DNA from: Terasakiella brassicae
Lineage (GTDB): Bacteria; Pseudomonadota; Alphaproteobacteria; Rhodospirillales; Terasakiellaceae
Assembly: GCF_014641495.1 (NCBI RefSeq)
Contig: NZ_BMHV01000003.1
Location: 161,861-225,860 of the forward strand
DNA length: 64,000 bases
Reading direction: 5' to 3'
The stretch's first letter is position 1, and every line of letters begins with the position of its first letter. The translations under genes were made by a program, and so were the position numbers. A model generated the notes under the pieces. The model had not been told where the DNA came from. It ran no database searches and was given only the letters and a program-made list of their open reading frames with translations. Below, one piece after another: positions 35,643-44,456 of this stretch.

Positions 35643-36503
35643 ATGAAGATGAAGAAATATTGTCAAATAACCGTTCTGGGTGTGGTTGCTTTCGCTACGG
35701 TGCCGATGGAAAATGCGCGTGCCGAAACATTGTATTTCGGGATTGTGCCGCAACAGGCTGCCACCCGGTTGGCAAATATGTGGTTGCCGTTCATGCAGGA
35801 ACTTTCTGCACAGACAGGATTGGACATTCGGTTTGCAACAATGAAGGATATCCCGACATTTGAACAATGTCTGGCACAGGGGGCCTATGATATTGCCTAT
35901 ATGAACCCCTATCACTACACGGTCTTTAGCAAAAAGTCCGGTTATCGTGCATTTGCTCATCAATCAGAGAAAAAGCTGAAAGGCTTGATTGTTGTAAAAA
36001 AGGGCAGCGAGGTTACTTCGCTTGCCGGGCTGGACAAGAAAAAAGTTGCCTTTCCCTCGCCTGCGGCTTTTGGTGCCAGTGTTTTACCGCGTACGGAAAT
36101 GAAGGCGGAGGGCTTGAAGATCGAACCCGTCTATGTCAAATCCCATGACAGCGTGTATAAATCAGTCATCGCTGGTTACTTTGTCGCCGGGGGCGGTGTG
36201 CTACGAACCTTTAACAGTATTCCCCAAGGAATGCGCGACCAGTTACAGGTGATTTATAGGACAGGTGCATACACACCGCATGCATTTGCCGTTAATGGTG
36301 CAATGCCTGAGGAGCATCTTGCCACAATTCAGAACGCGATGCTGGATATTGCCCGACATAAGCCCGGTTTGATGAAATCAATTGGCATGACAGGGCTTGT
36401 GACAGCGCAGGACAGCGATTGGAATGATGTGCGCAAACTCGACTTAAGTCAGTATGAAACAAAAATCGTGCAGCTGGGGACGGTGAAATGTCGTTTCGAT
36501 TAA
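35643..36503 (+). CDS. PhnD-like periplasmic substrate-binding protein (286 aa)
   Basis: Signal peptide MKMKKYCQITVLGVVAFATV... ends at ARA-E, so the mature protein starts at ETLYFGIVPQ. The fold is that of phosphate/phosphonate-type binding proteins (PhnD/PF12974 style): LYFGIVPQQAATRLANMWLPFMQEL, YDIAYMNPYHYTVF, LKGLIVVKKGS, KKKVAFPSPAAFGASVLPR. No ABC permease or ATPase is nearby. Instead the 3' end overlaps the following histidine kinase gene by 16 bases, so it probably presents a ligand to that kinase's periplasmic domain rather than feeding a transporter. The ligand is unknown. ATG at 35643 is chosen because it gives a proper signal peptide; an in-frame ATG at 35568 would add 25 atypical residues. 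Confidence 0.82.
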   Translation: MKMKKYCQITVLGVVAFATVPMENARAETLYFGIVPQQAATRLANMWLPFMQELSAQTGLDIRFATMKDIPTFEQCLAQGAYDIAYMNPYHYTVFSKKSGYRAFAHQSEKKLKGLIVVKKGSEVTSLAGLDKKKVAFPSPAAFGASVLPRTEMKAEGLKIEPVYVKSHDSVYKSVIAGYFVAGGGVLRTFNSIPQGMRDQLQVIYRTGAYTPHAFAVNGAMPEEHLATIQNAMLDIARHKPGLMKSIGMTGLVTAQDSDWNDVRKLDLSQYETKIVQLGTVKCRFD

Positions 36504-38395
36504 AAACCATTCTGGGCCTTGCCTTTATTGAAATGGTCCTGCTGTCCATCTTGGTTCTAAGCGGATTGAATTATCTGCGGGAATCCAATGAAAACCAATT
36601 GGTGGAACATGCGCGAACGTTAGCACGTTTTTTTGCGACCATGTCGACGGATGCGATTGTTTCGATGGATCTGGCGACGCTGGATGTAATGGTTGAAAAG
36701 GCCATGCAAAATCCGGGAGTAATCTATATCCGGGTGCGTCAGACAGCGGAGGCAGGCGGAAATGTTATTTCGCAAAGTGGCGATGCGTCTGCCTTAAACA
36801 GAACCTTTATCCCGGATATGTCTGTCGATACGACACGGGATGATCAAATCTATGATATTGCACAGGATATTGTGGTCAGAGGTCAGGTTTTTGGCCGGAT
36901 CGAACTCGGACTGGAGATCGCACCTTTGGAACGCACAATAGCGGATGCGCAACATCGTATGTTCAGTGTGGCATTTATTGAAATTATTCTGGTATGTTTC
37001 TTTGGTTTTATATTGGGTGGTATTTTAACGCGTCAACTTGCGTTGTTGCAAAATGGTGCCCGACGTGTCGCGCAAGGTGATTTTGGTCATGTCATAAAAG
37101 TGAAAGGAAGGGATGAACTGGCAGATACAGCCTCCAGCTTTAATGAAATGTCAAAGGCACTGGCAAGATATGCATCTGAACTGGAACAGGCGCGTCAACA
37201 TGCGGAAAATAAACGTGCGCATGCTGAATCTGTGTTGGAAGATGCGATGGAAAGCGTGTCCCAAGGGGTCTGGATTGATGATACGCAGGGAAAAGTCGTT
37301 TTGATGAACCGTGCCTTTATTGAAATGTATCATCTGACGCCTGCTGTGATCCCGAATATTCATATCGGTAAGGATTTATGTGACGCGATCAAAATTTTCC
37401 CTCAAGGTTTTCCGGCTTGTTCGTCAAATGCGGGAGGAGGGGAGACCCCGGTCAGCAAACTGGATGATGGGCGCTATATTATGCATAGTCGTTTCCCGCT
37501 TTCTGCAGGTGGTAATGTGTGGGTTGATACGGATATTACACAGGTTATGCAGATCGAAGAAAAGAACCGTCAGTTAGAGCGTGAGTTGTTGCAAAGTCAG
37601 AAAATGGAATCAATCGGCACACTGGCAGGCGGCATTGCGCACGAAATCAATACACCGATCCAATATATCGGCGATAATATTCGATTTATCGGGGAAGCCG
37701 TTCAGGATTTGATGGAAACGTTGGATTGTTATCAGAAACTGGAAAAAGAGGCCGCAACACAGCCTGTATTGAACGCGCTGGTGGAAAAATGTGCGCAGGC
37801 TTATGAGAATGCCGATATTGAATTTATCCGCGATGAACTGCCCTTGGCGATTGAACAGTCGTTGGCAGGTGTGCAACAGGTGTCACATATCGTTAAAGCG
37901 ATGAAGGAATTTGCCCATCCATCGTCTAAAGAAAAATCCACTGTGGACTTAAACCGCGTGATTGAACGATCCTGCGCCGTTGGCAAGAATGAATGGAAAA
38001 CAGTTGCTCAAGTGGAATTGGATCTGGCCCCGGATTTACCGAGCGTAATGGGGCTGGAAGGGGACTTGAATCAGGTTGTTTTAAATATGATCGTGAATGC
38101 CGCGCATGCTATCGCGGCAGCAGGGCGGGATGACGGGATCATTGCCTTGCGTACCTTTGAACGTGATGGACAGGTTGTTATGGTTGTGGAGGACAACGGG
38201 ACGGGCGTGCCTGACGCAATTAAGCAGCGGGTGTTTGATCCCTTCTTTACGACCAAGGAAGTCGGCAAGGGAACCGGCCAGGGGCTGGCCATTAGCCACG
38301 ATATTATCGTCAGTAAACATGGCGGTGAATTAAAAGTCGGTGATAGCGATATGGGCGGAGCCTCTTTTGAAATTGTTTTGCCGAAAAATACATGA
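36488..38395 (+). CDS. Membrane sensor histidine kinase (635 aa), partner of the PhnD-like protein
   Basis: Two transmembrane segments (~6-28 and ~157-180) enclose a ~125-residue periplasmic domain. HAMP follows (~182-232), then a coiled coil, a PAS-like domain (~252-365, VSQGVWIDDTQGKVVLMNRAF) and the kinase core. The phosphoacceptor is His385 in GGIAHEINTPIQYIGDN. An enlarged helical segment follows before the ATPase motifs: N box NMIVNAAHAI, G1 EDNGTGVP, F box DPFFTTK, G2 GTGQGLAISHD. It shares the unusual H box and core with the two other kinases of the island, so cross-talk is plausible. It has no REC domain and no response regulator directly behind it; the regulators further along are the likely targets. 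Confidence 0.92.
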   Translation: MSFRLKTILGLAFIEMVLLSILVLSGLNYLRESNENQLVEHARTLARFFATMSTDAIVSMDLATLDVMVEKAMQNPGVIYIRVRQTAEAGGNVISQSGDASALNRTFIPDMSVDTTRDDQIYDIAQDIVVRGQVFGRIELGLEIAPLERTIADAQHRMFSVAFIEIILVCFFGFILGGILTRQLALLQNGARRVAQGDFGHVIKVKGRDELADTASSFNEMSKALARYASELEQARQHAENKRAHAESVLEDAMESVSQGVWIDDTQGKVVLMNRAFIEMYHLTPAVIPNIHIGKDLCDAIKIFPQGFPACSSNAGGGETPVSKLDDGRYIMHSRFPLSAGGNVWVDTDITQVMQIEEKNRQLERELLQSQKMESIGTLAGGIAHEINTPIQYIGDNIRFIGEAVQDLMETLDCYQKLEKEAATQPVLNALVEKCAQAYENADIEFIRDELPLAIEQSLAGVQQVSHIVKAMKEFAHPSSKEKSTVDLNRVIERSCAVGKNEWKTVAQVELDLAPDLPSVMGLEGDLNQVVLNMIVNAAHAIAAAGRDDGIIALRTFERDGQVVMVVEDNGTGVPDAIKQRVFDPFFTTKEVGKGTGQGLAISHDIIVSKHGGELKVGDSDMGGASFEIVLPKNT

Positions 38396-38407
38396 TGACA
38401 GGGCGGG

Positions 38408-38425
38408 TACCTCCACATGAGGATA
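38408..38425. promoter_or_regulatory. Signalling-island palindrome, copy 2 (diverged)
   Basis: TACCTCCACATGAGGATA matches the 42141 copy at 13 of 18 positions. Its last base is exactly 61 nt before the H-NOX ATG, the same distance as in two other copies. Confidence 0.5.
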
Positions 38426-38485
38426 GCATATTCTACTGAAAAGTTCATAATCAGGTTGTGACAGAACAGAAAACAGGGGACACAG

Positions 38486-39025
38486 ATGAAAGGTATTATA
38501 TTTATCCAATTCACAAAGAAGGTGAATGAGGTGTGGGGCGAAGATATGGTGGAAGACCTTATCGAGCAAGCCGACCTTGACTCTGAGGGTGTCTATACCT
38601 CGGTTGGAACCTATTGTTTCCGTGAAATGGTCAGTTTGATAAATGTGCTGAGCAAGATAAGCGGAACGTCACCGGCGGACTTACAAAAGACATTCGGTGA
38701 ATATTTATTCAAACAGCTTAGTATGAAATATCCCCTTTTCCTTGAGGGGAAAAAAGATTTGTTTTCCTTTCTGGCATCTCTTGAGAACACGATCCACGTT
38801 GAAGTAAAAAAACTTTACCCGGAAGCAGAGTTACCCTCGTTTGAATATGTGTTTCCTGCTGAAAATATCATGGAAATGACGTATCGTTCCCAACGTCCCT
38901 TTGCCGATCTTGCCGAAGGTTTGTTACGGGGGGCAGTTGCCCATTTTGGGGAAAAAATTGAGCTGTCGCGTCAAGACTTTCCGGTGGAAAAAGGGAGCAA
39001 AGCTCTGTTCAGGTTAACGAAATAG
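38486..39025 (+). CDS. hnoX: H-NOX haem nitric oxide-binding sensor (179 aa)
   Basis: Stand-alone haem-NO/oxygen-binding domain of normal bacterial length. The proximal haem ligand is His104 in NTIHVEVKKLYPEAELP, and the YxSxR haem-propionate motif is Tyr133-Ser135-Arg137 (MTYRSQRPF). The start MKGIIFIQFTKKVNEVWGED and the GVYTSVGTY block are typical. In facultative anaerobes such proteins bind NO and inhibit a partner kinase. Here the next gene, 9 bp away, is a soluble histidine kinase, the standard H-NOX partner arrangement. An 18-bp palindrome precedes it. Confidence 0.93.
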   Translation: MKGIIFIQFTKKVNEVWGEDMVEDLIEQADLDSEGVYTSVGTYCFREMVSLINVLSKISGTSPADLQKTFGEYLFKQLSMKYPLFLEGKKDLFSFLASLENTIHVEVKKLYPEAELPSFEYVFPAENIMEMTYRSQRPFADLAEGLLRGAVAHFGEKIELSRQDFPVEKGSKALFRLTK

Positions 39026-39034
39026 GGGGGGGAG

Positions 39035-40396
39035 ATGTGCGTGTGTGACGATGACAAAGACAGAAAAATAGCAACATTACGAAAACGTTTGTCCCGTGAG
39101 GTGCGTGCGCGTGAACAAGCGGAACAACTATTGGAAAGCAAGGCGCTGGAGTTGTTTCAGGTTAATCAGAACCTGTTAGGTTCCATTCAAAAGGCGAAAA
39201 ACAGGTCTGCGCGCGTCAATGCGATTATGAATTCCATCAAAGACAGCGTTGTTGCGACAAATCAAAAAATGGAAATTCTGGATGTTAATAAATCTTGTGT
39301 TGGAATGTGGGGGATTCCGTATGCAGGTCTGATGGGACGTTCTGTATTGGAATTTGTCGAGAACCGCCAAATTGCGGATTATGAAGCCTTATGTTTATCT
39401 GCATCTGCTGATGAACAGGATGAAATCAAGGAGTTTAATTTTAGGACACTTGATGGTGGTTTCGTACCTGCGGAAGTCAAAATCAGTACTTTCCAGCATG
39501 ATGATGAGCGTTTTCTCCTGCATCTCATACGTAATGTTTCAAATAAAAAACGTCTTCAAAAAGAACGTGAAGCCATGCAGGAAGAATTGGCAAATGCCGC
39601 AAAATGGGAAGCCGTGGGACAATTAGCCGGTGGGATTGCACATGAAATCAATACGCCTGCCCAATATATTGGCGACAATCTGCATTTTCTCAGTGAATGT
39701 AATGAGGAAATTTTAGAGATCTTGAACAAGGCATTGGAGTTAAAAAAAGCCTGCGAGCAAAATGGTCAGTATCTGGATTATGTACAAGAAATTGATCGTT
39801 TGATAGAGGCATATGATCTTGAATATTTGTGCGAAGAAGTTCCTCAGGCATTAAAACAATCGGCACAAGGGATTGCGCAGGTTTCACATATTGTACGCGC
39901 CATGAAAAATTTTTCACATCCGGGGACAGAGGAAAAGAAACCCTTTGATATTAATGCCGCAATTGATACAACCTTGACTGTATCACGAAATGAGTGGAAG
40001 AATATTGCAACTGTTGTGACTGATTTTGATGAACACGTTGGTTTAGTCCCCTGTATTCCGGGCGGGATGAATCAGGTGTTCTTGAACATCATCGTCAATG
40101 CCGCCCATGCCATTGATGTCAAAGGGCATGAAACAATGGGCGAAATTCGTATCGTGACGCGAAAACTGGCGGATCAAGTCGAAATTGTGATCTCCGATAC
40201 GGGCTGTGGCATGCCGCCAGAGGTTGTGAAAAATATCTTCAACCCTTTTTTCACGACGAAAGAAGTCGGCCGAGGAACCGGACAGGGGCTTGCGATCGTC
40301 AATGACATTATTGTTCAAAAGCATAAGGGAACAATTAAAGTAGCCACAAAAGAGGGCAAGGGAACGTCATTTATCATAAGAATACCTTGCAAGTAA
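39035..40396 (+). CDS. Soluble PAS histidine kinase (453 aa), probable H-NOX partner
   Basis: No transmembrane segment. An N-terminal coiled coil (~7-60), a PAS domain (~62-175, NSIKDSVVATNQKMEILDVNKS) and the kinase core follow. The phosphoacceptor is His203 in GGIAHEINTPAQYIGDN; then come the N box NIIVNAAHAI, SDTGCGMP, NPFFTTKEVG and GTGQGLAIVND. It is cytosolic, lies 9 bp after H-NOX and has a strong ribosome binding site (GGGGGGAG). This matches H-NOX/HnoK systems, in which NO-bound H-NOX inhibits autophosphorylation. The gene ends 26 bp before the response regulator start, suggesting an H-NOX-kinase-regulator operon. Confidence 0.92.
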   Translation: MCVCDDDKDRKIATLRKRLSREVRAREQAEQLLESKALELFQVNQNLLGSIQKAKNRSARVNAIMNSIKDSVVATNQKMEILDVNKSCVGMWGIPYAGLMGRSVLEFVENRQIADYEALCLSASADEQDEIKEFNFRTLDGGFVPAEVKISTFQHDDERFLLHLIRNVSNKKRLQKEREAMQEELANAAKWEAVGQLAGGIAHEINTPAQYIGDNLHFLSECNEEILEILNKALELKKACEQNGQYLDYVQEIDRLIEAYDLEYLCEEVPQALKQSAQGIAQVSHIVRAMKNFSHPGTEEKKPFDINAAIDTTLTVSRNEWKNIATVVTDFDEHVGLVPCIPGGMNQVFLNIIVNAAHAIDVKGHETMGEIRIVTRKLADQVEIVISDTGCGMPPEVVKNIFNPFFTTKEVGRGTGQGLAIVNDIIVQKHKGTIKVATKEGKGTSFIIRIPCK

Positions 40397-40422
40397 TATA
40401 CAGTTTTGATTGGGAGAGCGAC

Positions 40423-41076
40423 GTGATCAAAGTCTTATTTGTCGATGATGAGGAAAATGTCCTGCGCGCCATTAAACGTTGTTTGCGCAATATGAAGTCG
40501 CAATGGCAGATGTATTTTGCCGGCAGTGGGCGTGAAGCGTTGGATATTATGTCGAAACAACAAATCGATGTTGTGGTGTCGGATATGCAAATGCCCCAGA
40601 TGAGTGGCGAACAGCTATTGGCAGAAGTGCAGGAAAAATATCCTGATGTTTCCCGCATCGTATTGTCCGGGCATTGCAATCAGGCAACGGCCTTTCGTTT
40701 GGTTGGGTCAGATCATTTTTATCTGGCAAAGCCCTGTCCAACCAAGCTGTTAGTCGATACGATTGAAAATGCTTATTTTGTCGGGCGCAAAGCAGATAGT
40801 CAGGAAGTGACAACCGAGGAATTGCAAAAGGCGCTGATCGATTTGTGCAAGGTGTTGTTAATGCGTGGAGAGCTTAGTTTCAGCGACTTACCGGCGCAGG
40901 TTAAAATGTGGTTGCCCGAAAAAGTTGCACAGGCGTTTGCACCTGTCATTGATAATCATGCAACCTTTGTGTCGTCCACAGAATTTAGTCGCAACGTGGG
41001 ATGGACGGATGAAAATGATGTGGATGAATATCAGAAATACAAGGAATATGACTGGGATGATTATTTCCGAGGTTAA
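40423..41076 (+). CDS. Response regulator, REC plus unknown C-terminal part (217 aa)
   Basis: REC domain ~1-120 (VLFVDDEE, phosphoacceptor Asp54 in VVSDMQMP, LSGH, KPCP) is followed by ~95 residues without a recognised output domain, ending in an acidic, Tyr-rich tail (EYQKYKEYDWDDYFRG). I chose GTG at 40423 (GGGAGAG just upstream); a longer frame from 40387 would overlap the kinase gene. Probably the direct target of the H-NOX-linked kinase. Its stop TAA lies in TTAA (41073-41076), shared with the convergent REC-LuxR gene. Confidence 0.88.
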   Translation: MIKVLFVDDEENVLRAIKRCLRNMKSQWQMYFAGSGREALDIMSKQQIDVVVSDMQMPQMSGEQLLAEVQEKYPDVSRIVLSGHCNQATAFRLVGSDHFYLAKPCPTKLLVDTIENAYFVGRKADSQEVTTEELQKALIDLCKVLLMRGELSFSDLPAQVKMWLPEKVAQAFAPVIDNHATFVSSTEFSRNVGWTDENDVDEYQKYKEYDWDDYFRG

Positions 41077-42077
41077 TTAAAAAAATGGGGTGCTTGCTGA
41101 TGAAGAGTGGGGGTGAGTAAAACAGACCGGATCAGTTCCGGTTGCCCTCTGGTATTGGTTTTTGAAAAAATACGTTTCAGATATGTTCTTGCCGAACTTT
41201 CGGTAATCCCCATTTTATCGGCAGCTTCCAGTAGGCTGTATCCTTGAACAATGTGCTGTAAAAGCCGGGCTTCTGACGGGGGAAGATCGTAGATAGACTG
41301 TAGAATATCTACACTCGGGGCCATATGACGATCCGGGTCGGAAATTAATAACATCACCCGGTCATTCTGACCTTCTTTCAGATTAGAAATGATGACGCAA
41401 ACAGGCGTGTCGGAATCTTTGCGGCTGAGCGACATAGCGCGGTCTTGCGTGTTTACGGTCTGGATACAGGCGTTGAACTCATCCCTGTAAGCCGCAAGGC
41501 TTGCACGCAATCTGTTCGTGGTGGGGTCAATGCTGAAAACCTGACGGGTTGCACATATTTCAGCGGCAAATTGGTTCATATGAATGACGTGCGCGTTTTT
41601 ATCGCAGACGATCACGCCGATTGGCAGACGGTTGAGAATTTCATAACCTGCATGTGCTGGTGGATTTAGGCTTTGTTTCTTTTGTGAATGGCGCAGCAGA
41701 CAGTCTTCGATCCCTTGTTCGAGGACTTCGGGTTCGCAGGGTTTGGTGTAGAACCTGTAAATCCGTGTGGAATTGATTGCATTGACGGCTGTATCAAGAT
41801 CAGCGGCCCCGGTCAGCATGACAATTTGTGTACTGTCATCACTCGCTTGAACGTTTTTGGCCAATTCCAGACCGTTGATATCCGGCATGTGAAAATCGGT
41901 GACGACAACATGAAAAGGTTGTGCTCTTTGAAGCTCAATTGCTTTTTGCGGGTTGCTTTCAAAAAACATATCCCATTCGCTACGCTTGTGTCGGAAATAA
42001 GCGCGTTGTAAGGCTTCCAGCAAAAGTGGTTCATCGTCCACAAACAGAATACGTGGCTTTTCGCTCATCAGTGGCAT
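41073..42077 (-). CDS. Response regulator REC-PAS-LuxR HTH (334 aa)
   Basis: REC domain (ILFVDDEP, Asp61 in VVVTDFHMP, LTGA, TKPCEP), then a PAS-like middle (~150-250, LPIGVIVCDKNAHVIHMNQFAAE), then a LuxR/NarL-type helix-turn-helix (~268-325: LPPSEARLLQHIVQGYSLLEAADKMGITESSARTYLKRIF). It is the only DNA-binding protein of the signalling island and divergent from the next response regulator. The perfect-centre palindrome at 42141-42158 lies between the two starts, so this protein is the leading candidate to bind that motif. Alternative start ATG at 42068. Comparable in role to HnoC, but the architecture differs. Confidence 0.88.
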   Translation of the reverse strand: MPLMSEKPRILFVDDEPLLLEALQRAYFRHKRSEWDMFFESNPQKAIELQRAQPFHVVVTDFHMPDINGLELAKNVQASDDSTQIVMLTGAADLDTAVNAINSTRIYRFYTKPCEPEVLEQGIEDCLLRHSQKKQSLNPPAHAGYEILNRLPIGVIVCDKNAHVIHMNQFAAEICATRQVFSIDPTTNRLRASLAAYRDEFNACIQTVNTQDRAMSLSRKDSDTPVCVIISNLKEGQNDRVMLLISDPDRHMAPSVDILQSIYDLPPSEARLLQHIVQGYSLLEAADKMGITESSARTYLKRIFSKTNTRGQPELIRSVLLTPTLHQQAPHFFN

Positions 42078-42140
42078 TTTCCCTCAAAAGGTATAGTAAG
42101 CTTAACCTTATATACGAAGTCTACCCCACTTTTACAGGTT

Positions 42141-42158
42141 TGTCCCCATATGGGGATA
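42141..42158. promoter_or_regulatory. Signalling-island palindrome, copy 3 (best copy)
   Basis: TGTCCCCATATGGGGATA, one base short of a perfect 18-bp palindrome. It lies 61 nt before the ATG of the plus-strand response regulator and 64 nt before the start of the divergent REC-LuxR gene, so it may serve both. Confidence 0.75.
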
Positions 42159-42218
42159 GGGCTGGTTGAAAAAAAGACGCAATATTTACGATATTGGTTC
42201 TTATGTGAGGGACGTAGC

Positions 42219-42764
42219 ATGCACGAAAAAACGAAAATTTTGTTTGTTGATAATGATCTTGCTTTTCTTGCGGCATTGAAACGACGTCTGTCTCCGTTTC
42301 AGCCGGCATGGGATATGCGGTTTGAAAGTTCTGCTGAAGCGGCGTTGAAATATTTTGAATATGTACCATTTGATGTATTGGTGACAGATCTGGAAATGCC
42401 AAGGATTGGAGGCAGCTTAATTGCCAATCTTTTGGGGTCTATGCCCAATGCCCCTGCGATCATTATTTTAACGGGGGAGGCATCACGCGAAGGTGCGGAC
42501 CGTCAACTCTGTGTTCCGTTTCAGTATTTAGCCAAACCTTGTGATCCTGTCAGTTTGGTTAAGGCCGTTACCCACGCCCGTCAGAAATCGTTATCACAGA
42601 TCTCGACTTTATATGATCAGGTGCTTGAAATTGTTGTCCATAAGATGCGTCAACACGGTTTGCTGCATACGGATGAATTGCCATTAGAATATGCGACCTT
42701 ACTAGGGATTCGTCATATCGCAGACCTGTTGGGTGATAATTGTCTCGATGATCATCCTAAGTGA
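42219..42764 (+). CDS. Response regulator, REC plus short C-terminal helical part (181 aa)
   Basis: REC domain with ILFVDND, Asp57 in VLVTDLEMP, LTGEAS and AKPCDP. The remaining ~60 residues (DQVLEIVVHKMRQHG... LLGIRHIADLLGDNCL) match no domain I know and look helical. ATG at 42219 follows GAGGGACG at good spacing; an in-frame ATG at 42150 lies inside the upstream palindrome and is rejected. It may be a phosphate shuttle or sink in the island. Confidence 0.85.
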   Translation: MHEKTKILFVDNDLAFLAALKRRLSPFQPAWDMRFESSAEAALKYFEYVPFDVLVTDLEMPRIGGSLIANLLGSMPNAPAIIILTGEASREGADRQLCVPFQYLAKPCDPVSLVKAVTHARQKSLSQISTLYDQVLEIVVHKMRQHGLLHTDELPLEYATLLGIRHIADLLGDNCLDDHPK

Positions 42765-43191
42765 GACGAGTAGCGCACCGGAAGAAAATAAGAGAGAGGC
42801 AATCACTTCGGGTTGATTCATTCGATATTTTATACACTTAAATATTTTTATGTCTTTATGGCCCGGGTTCTGAAAAGAGAATGTATTTTAAAATAAACTA
42901 TTAAAAGGTGTCCGTTTTGTCTTATTATACATTTCTAGGTTATCGTATGAAGTCTAAAACAATCTTCACATATTTAGCCGAAAATCGCTTGCGCAGTTTT
43001 TATGCTGAAAATGAAAAATTCAGAAAGGGGTGTTGATTGAAATACCCAGTGGATTTAAATATTTTCTGATTGATTTTTAATTTGTACGTATTAATCATAA
43101 GTTGCGTTATCACAGACTCCAAACGGGGATAACGGACGGAAGATCAATCCTGAAATATTAATAAGAAATAAGGATAATAATCGAGAATAAG
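42765..43191. other. 427-base gene-free stretch before the REC-HDOD gene
   Basis: AT-rich, with no frame of convincing codon use on either strand. Its one recognisable element is the diverged palindrome at 43114-43131. It is long for this compact island, so a long 5' leader or a small RNA is possible, but I see no specific structure supporting either. Confidence 0.5.
43114..43131. promoter_or_regulatory. Signalling-island palindrome, copy 4 (diverged)
   Basis: AGACTCCAAACGGGGATA matches the 42141 copy at 12 of 18 positions, with an intact right arm GGGGATA. It ends exactly 61 nt before the REC-HDOD ATG. Confidence 0.45.
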
Positions 43192-44406
43192 ATGACACAT
43201 AAACCACATATACTGTTTGTTGATGACGAAAAAAATATTCTACTCGGCTTGAAACGCGGAATGCGTAGTAACCGACACGCATGGAATATGAGTTTCGCGT
43301 CCAGCGGTGGCGAAGCATTGGAAATTTTTAAAGAACATCATGTCGATATTATTGTCAGCGATATGCGTATGCCCATTATGGATGGGGCACAATTGCTGGA
43401 ACGTGTGCGCAAGATATCGCCTGATACGGCCCGTGTTGTCTTATCCGGTTATGCAAAAGACGAAGTTATTCTCAAGGTCATTGGTCCGGCCCACCAATAT
43501 CTCGCCAAACCCTGTGATTTTGATGATCTGGAAGAAACGATAAAACGTATATTACGGTTGCGTAATTGCATAGGGGAAACTCTTGTCCGTAAACTGATTA
43601 CGGGTAAGAAAAACCTGCCGTCCTTACCGGAAATATATCAAGACCTGTTGGCCGAGTTGGAAAACCCGATGTCGACCAATCGTTCGATTGCACATATTCT
43701 GGAAAAAGATATCGGTTTAAAGGCGCAGGTTTTTAAAGTTTGTAATTCCGCTTTCTTCGGCTTACCTCAGAAGGTGAACAATCTGGAGACAGCGGTCAGC
43801 ATGATTGGCCTGGGCACGTTACGCAGTATGACACTGCTCAATGGCTTTTTTACGACTTTAAAAAATCAGGTTTCGGACTGTCTGGTGTTGGAGCGTTTGA
43901 GTAACAATAGTCTGGAAATGGCTTTGATGGCGGCGCGTCTTGCAAAAAAACTCGGTTTAAGCAAACCGGAAATCGATTTGGCAATTTCAGCAGGAAGTTT
44001 GTGCCATATCGGGACGCTGATTGTCTCTGCCACCTGGCCCCATGAATTTGAAGAAGCCGTAAAACAATGTGAGCAAAACCCGGATCAAACAATTGATTGT
44101 TTTGAGAGAGAACAGATCGGGGCTGATCACGGGGTCATCGGTGCTTATCTTCTCGGGCTATGGGGTTTTCCGTTGAATTTATGTGAGGCTGTTGCATATC
44201 ACCATCGTCCCCATTTGGCTGACGGGGGGAAACATCGCGTTTTATGTACGCTTCATATGGCCCAACATTTTAGTAAAATGGTTGGACGCGCGATCTTTGA
44301 TGAGGTGTCTTTGATGCGTGGGATTGATGTGAATTTTTTAAAAGAACAGGACATTCAAATCACAACGGAATTTTTGGAAAGTTTGAATTTAAAAGAGAAC
44401 GCGTAA
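43192..44406 (+). CDS. Response regulator REC-HDOD (404 aa)
   Basis: REC domain (ILFVDDEK, Asp57 in IIVSDMRMP, LSGYAKDE, AKPCD), then an HDOD domain (~140-340) with LPSLPEIYQDLL, ILEKDIGLKAQVFKVCNSAFFGLP, IGLGTLRSM and a late GAYLLGLWGFPLNLCEAVAYHH. HDOD is an HD-like domain without established catalysis, used in signalling. It is a paralogue of the REC-HDOD at 46963, sharing REC features and the LGLWGF block. It follows the 427-base gene-free stretch. Confidence 0.92.
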   Translation: MTHKPHILFVDDEKNILLGLKRGMRSNRHAWNMSFASSGGEALEIFKEHHVDIIVSDMRMPIMDGAQLLERVRKISPDTARVVLSGYAKDEVILKVIGPAHQYLAKPCDFDDLEETIKRILRLRNCIGETLVRKLITGKKNLPSLPEIYQDLLAELENPMSTNRSIAHILEKDIGLKAQVFKVCNSAFFGLPQKVNNLETAVSMIGLGTLRSMTLLNGFFTTLKNQVSDCLVLERLSNNSLEMALMAARLAKKLGLSKPEIDLAISAGSLCHIGTLIVSATWPHEFEEAVKQCEQNPDQTIDCFEREQIGADHGVIGAYLLGLWGFPLNLCEAVAYHHRPHLADGGKHRVLCTLHMAQHFSKMVGRAIFDEVSLMRGIDVNFLKEQDIQITTEFLESLNLKENA

Positions 44407-44456
44407 GTGTACCGAAAAAATGAAATTATAAAAATATCGGGATAGGAGATGGTGTG

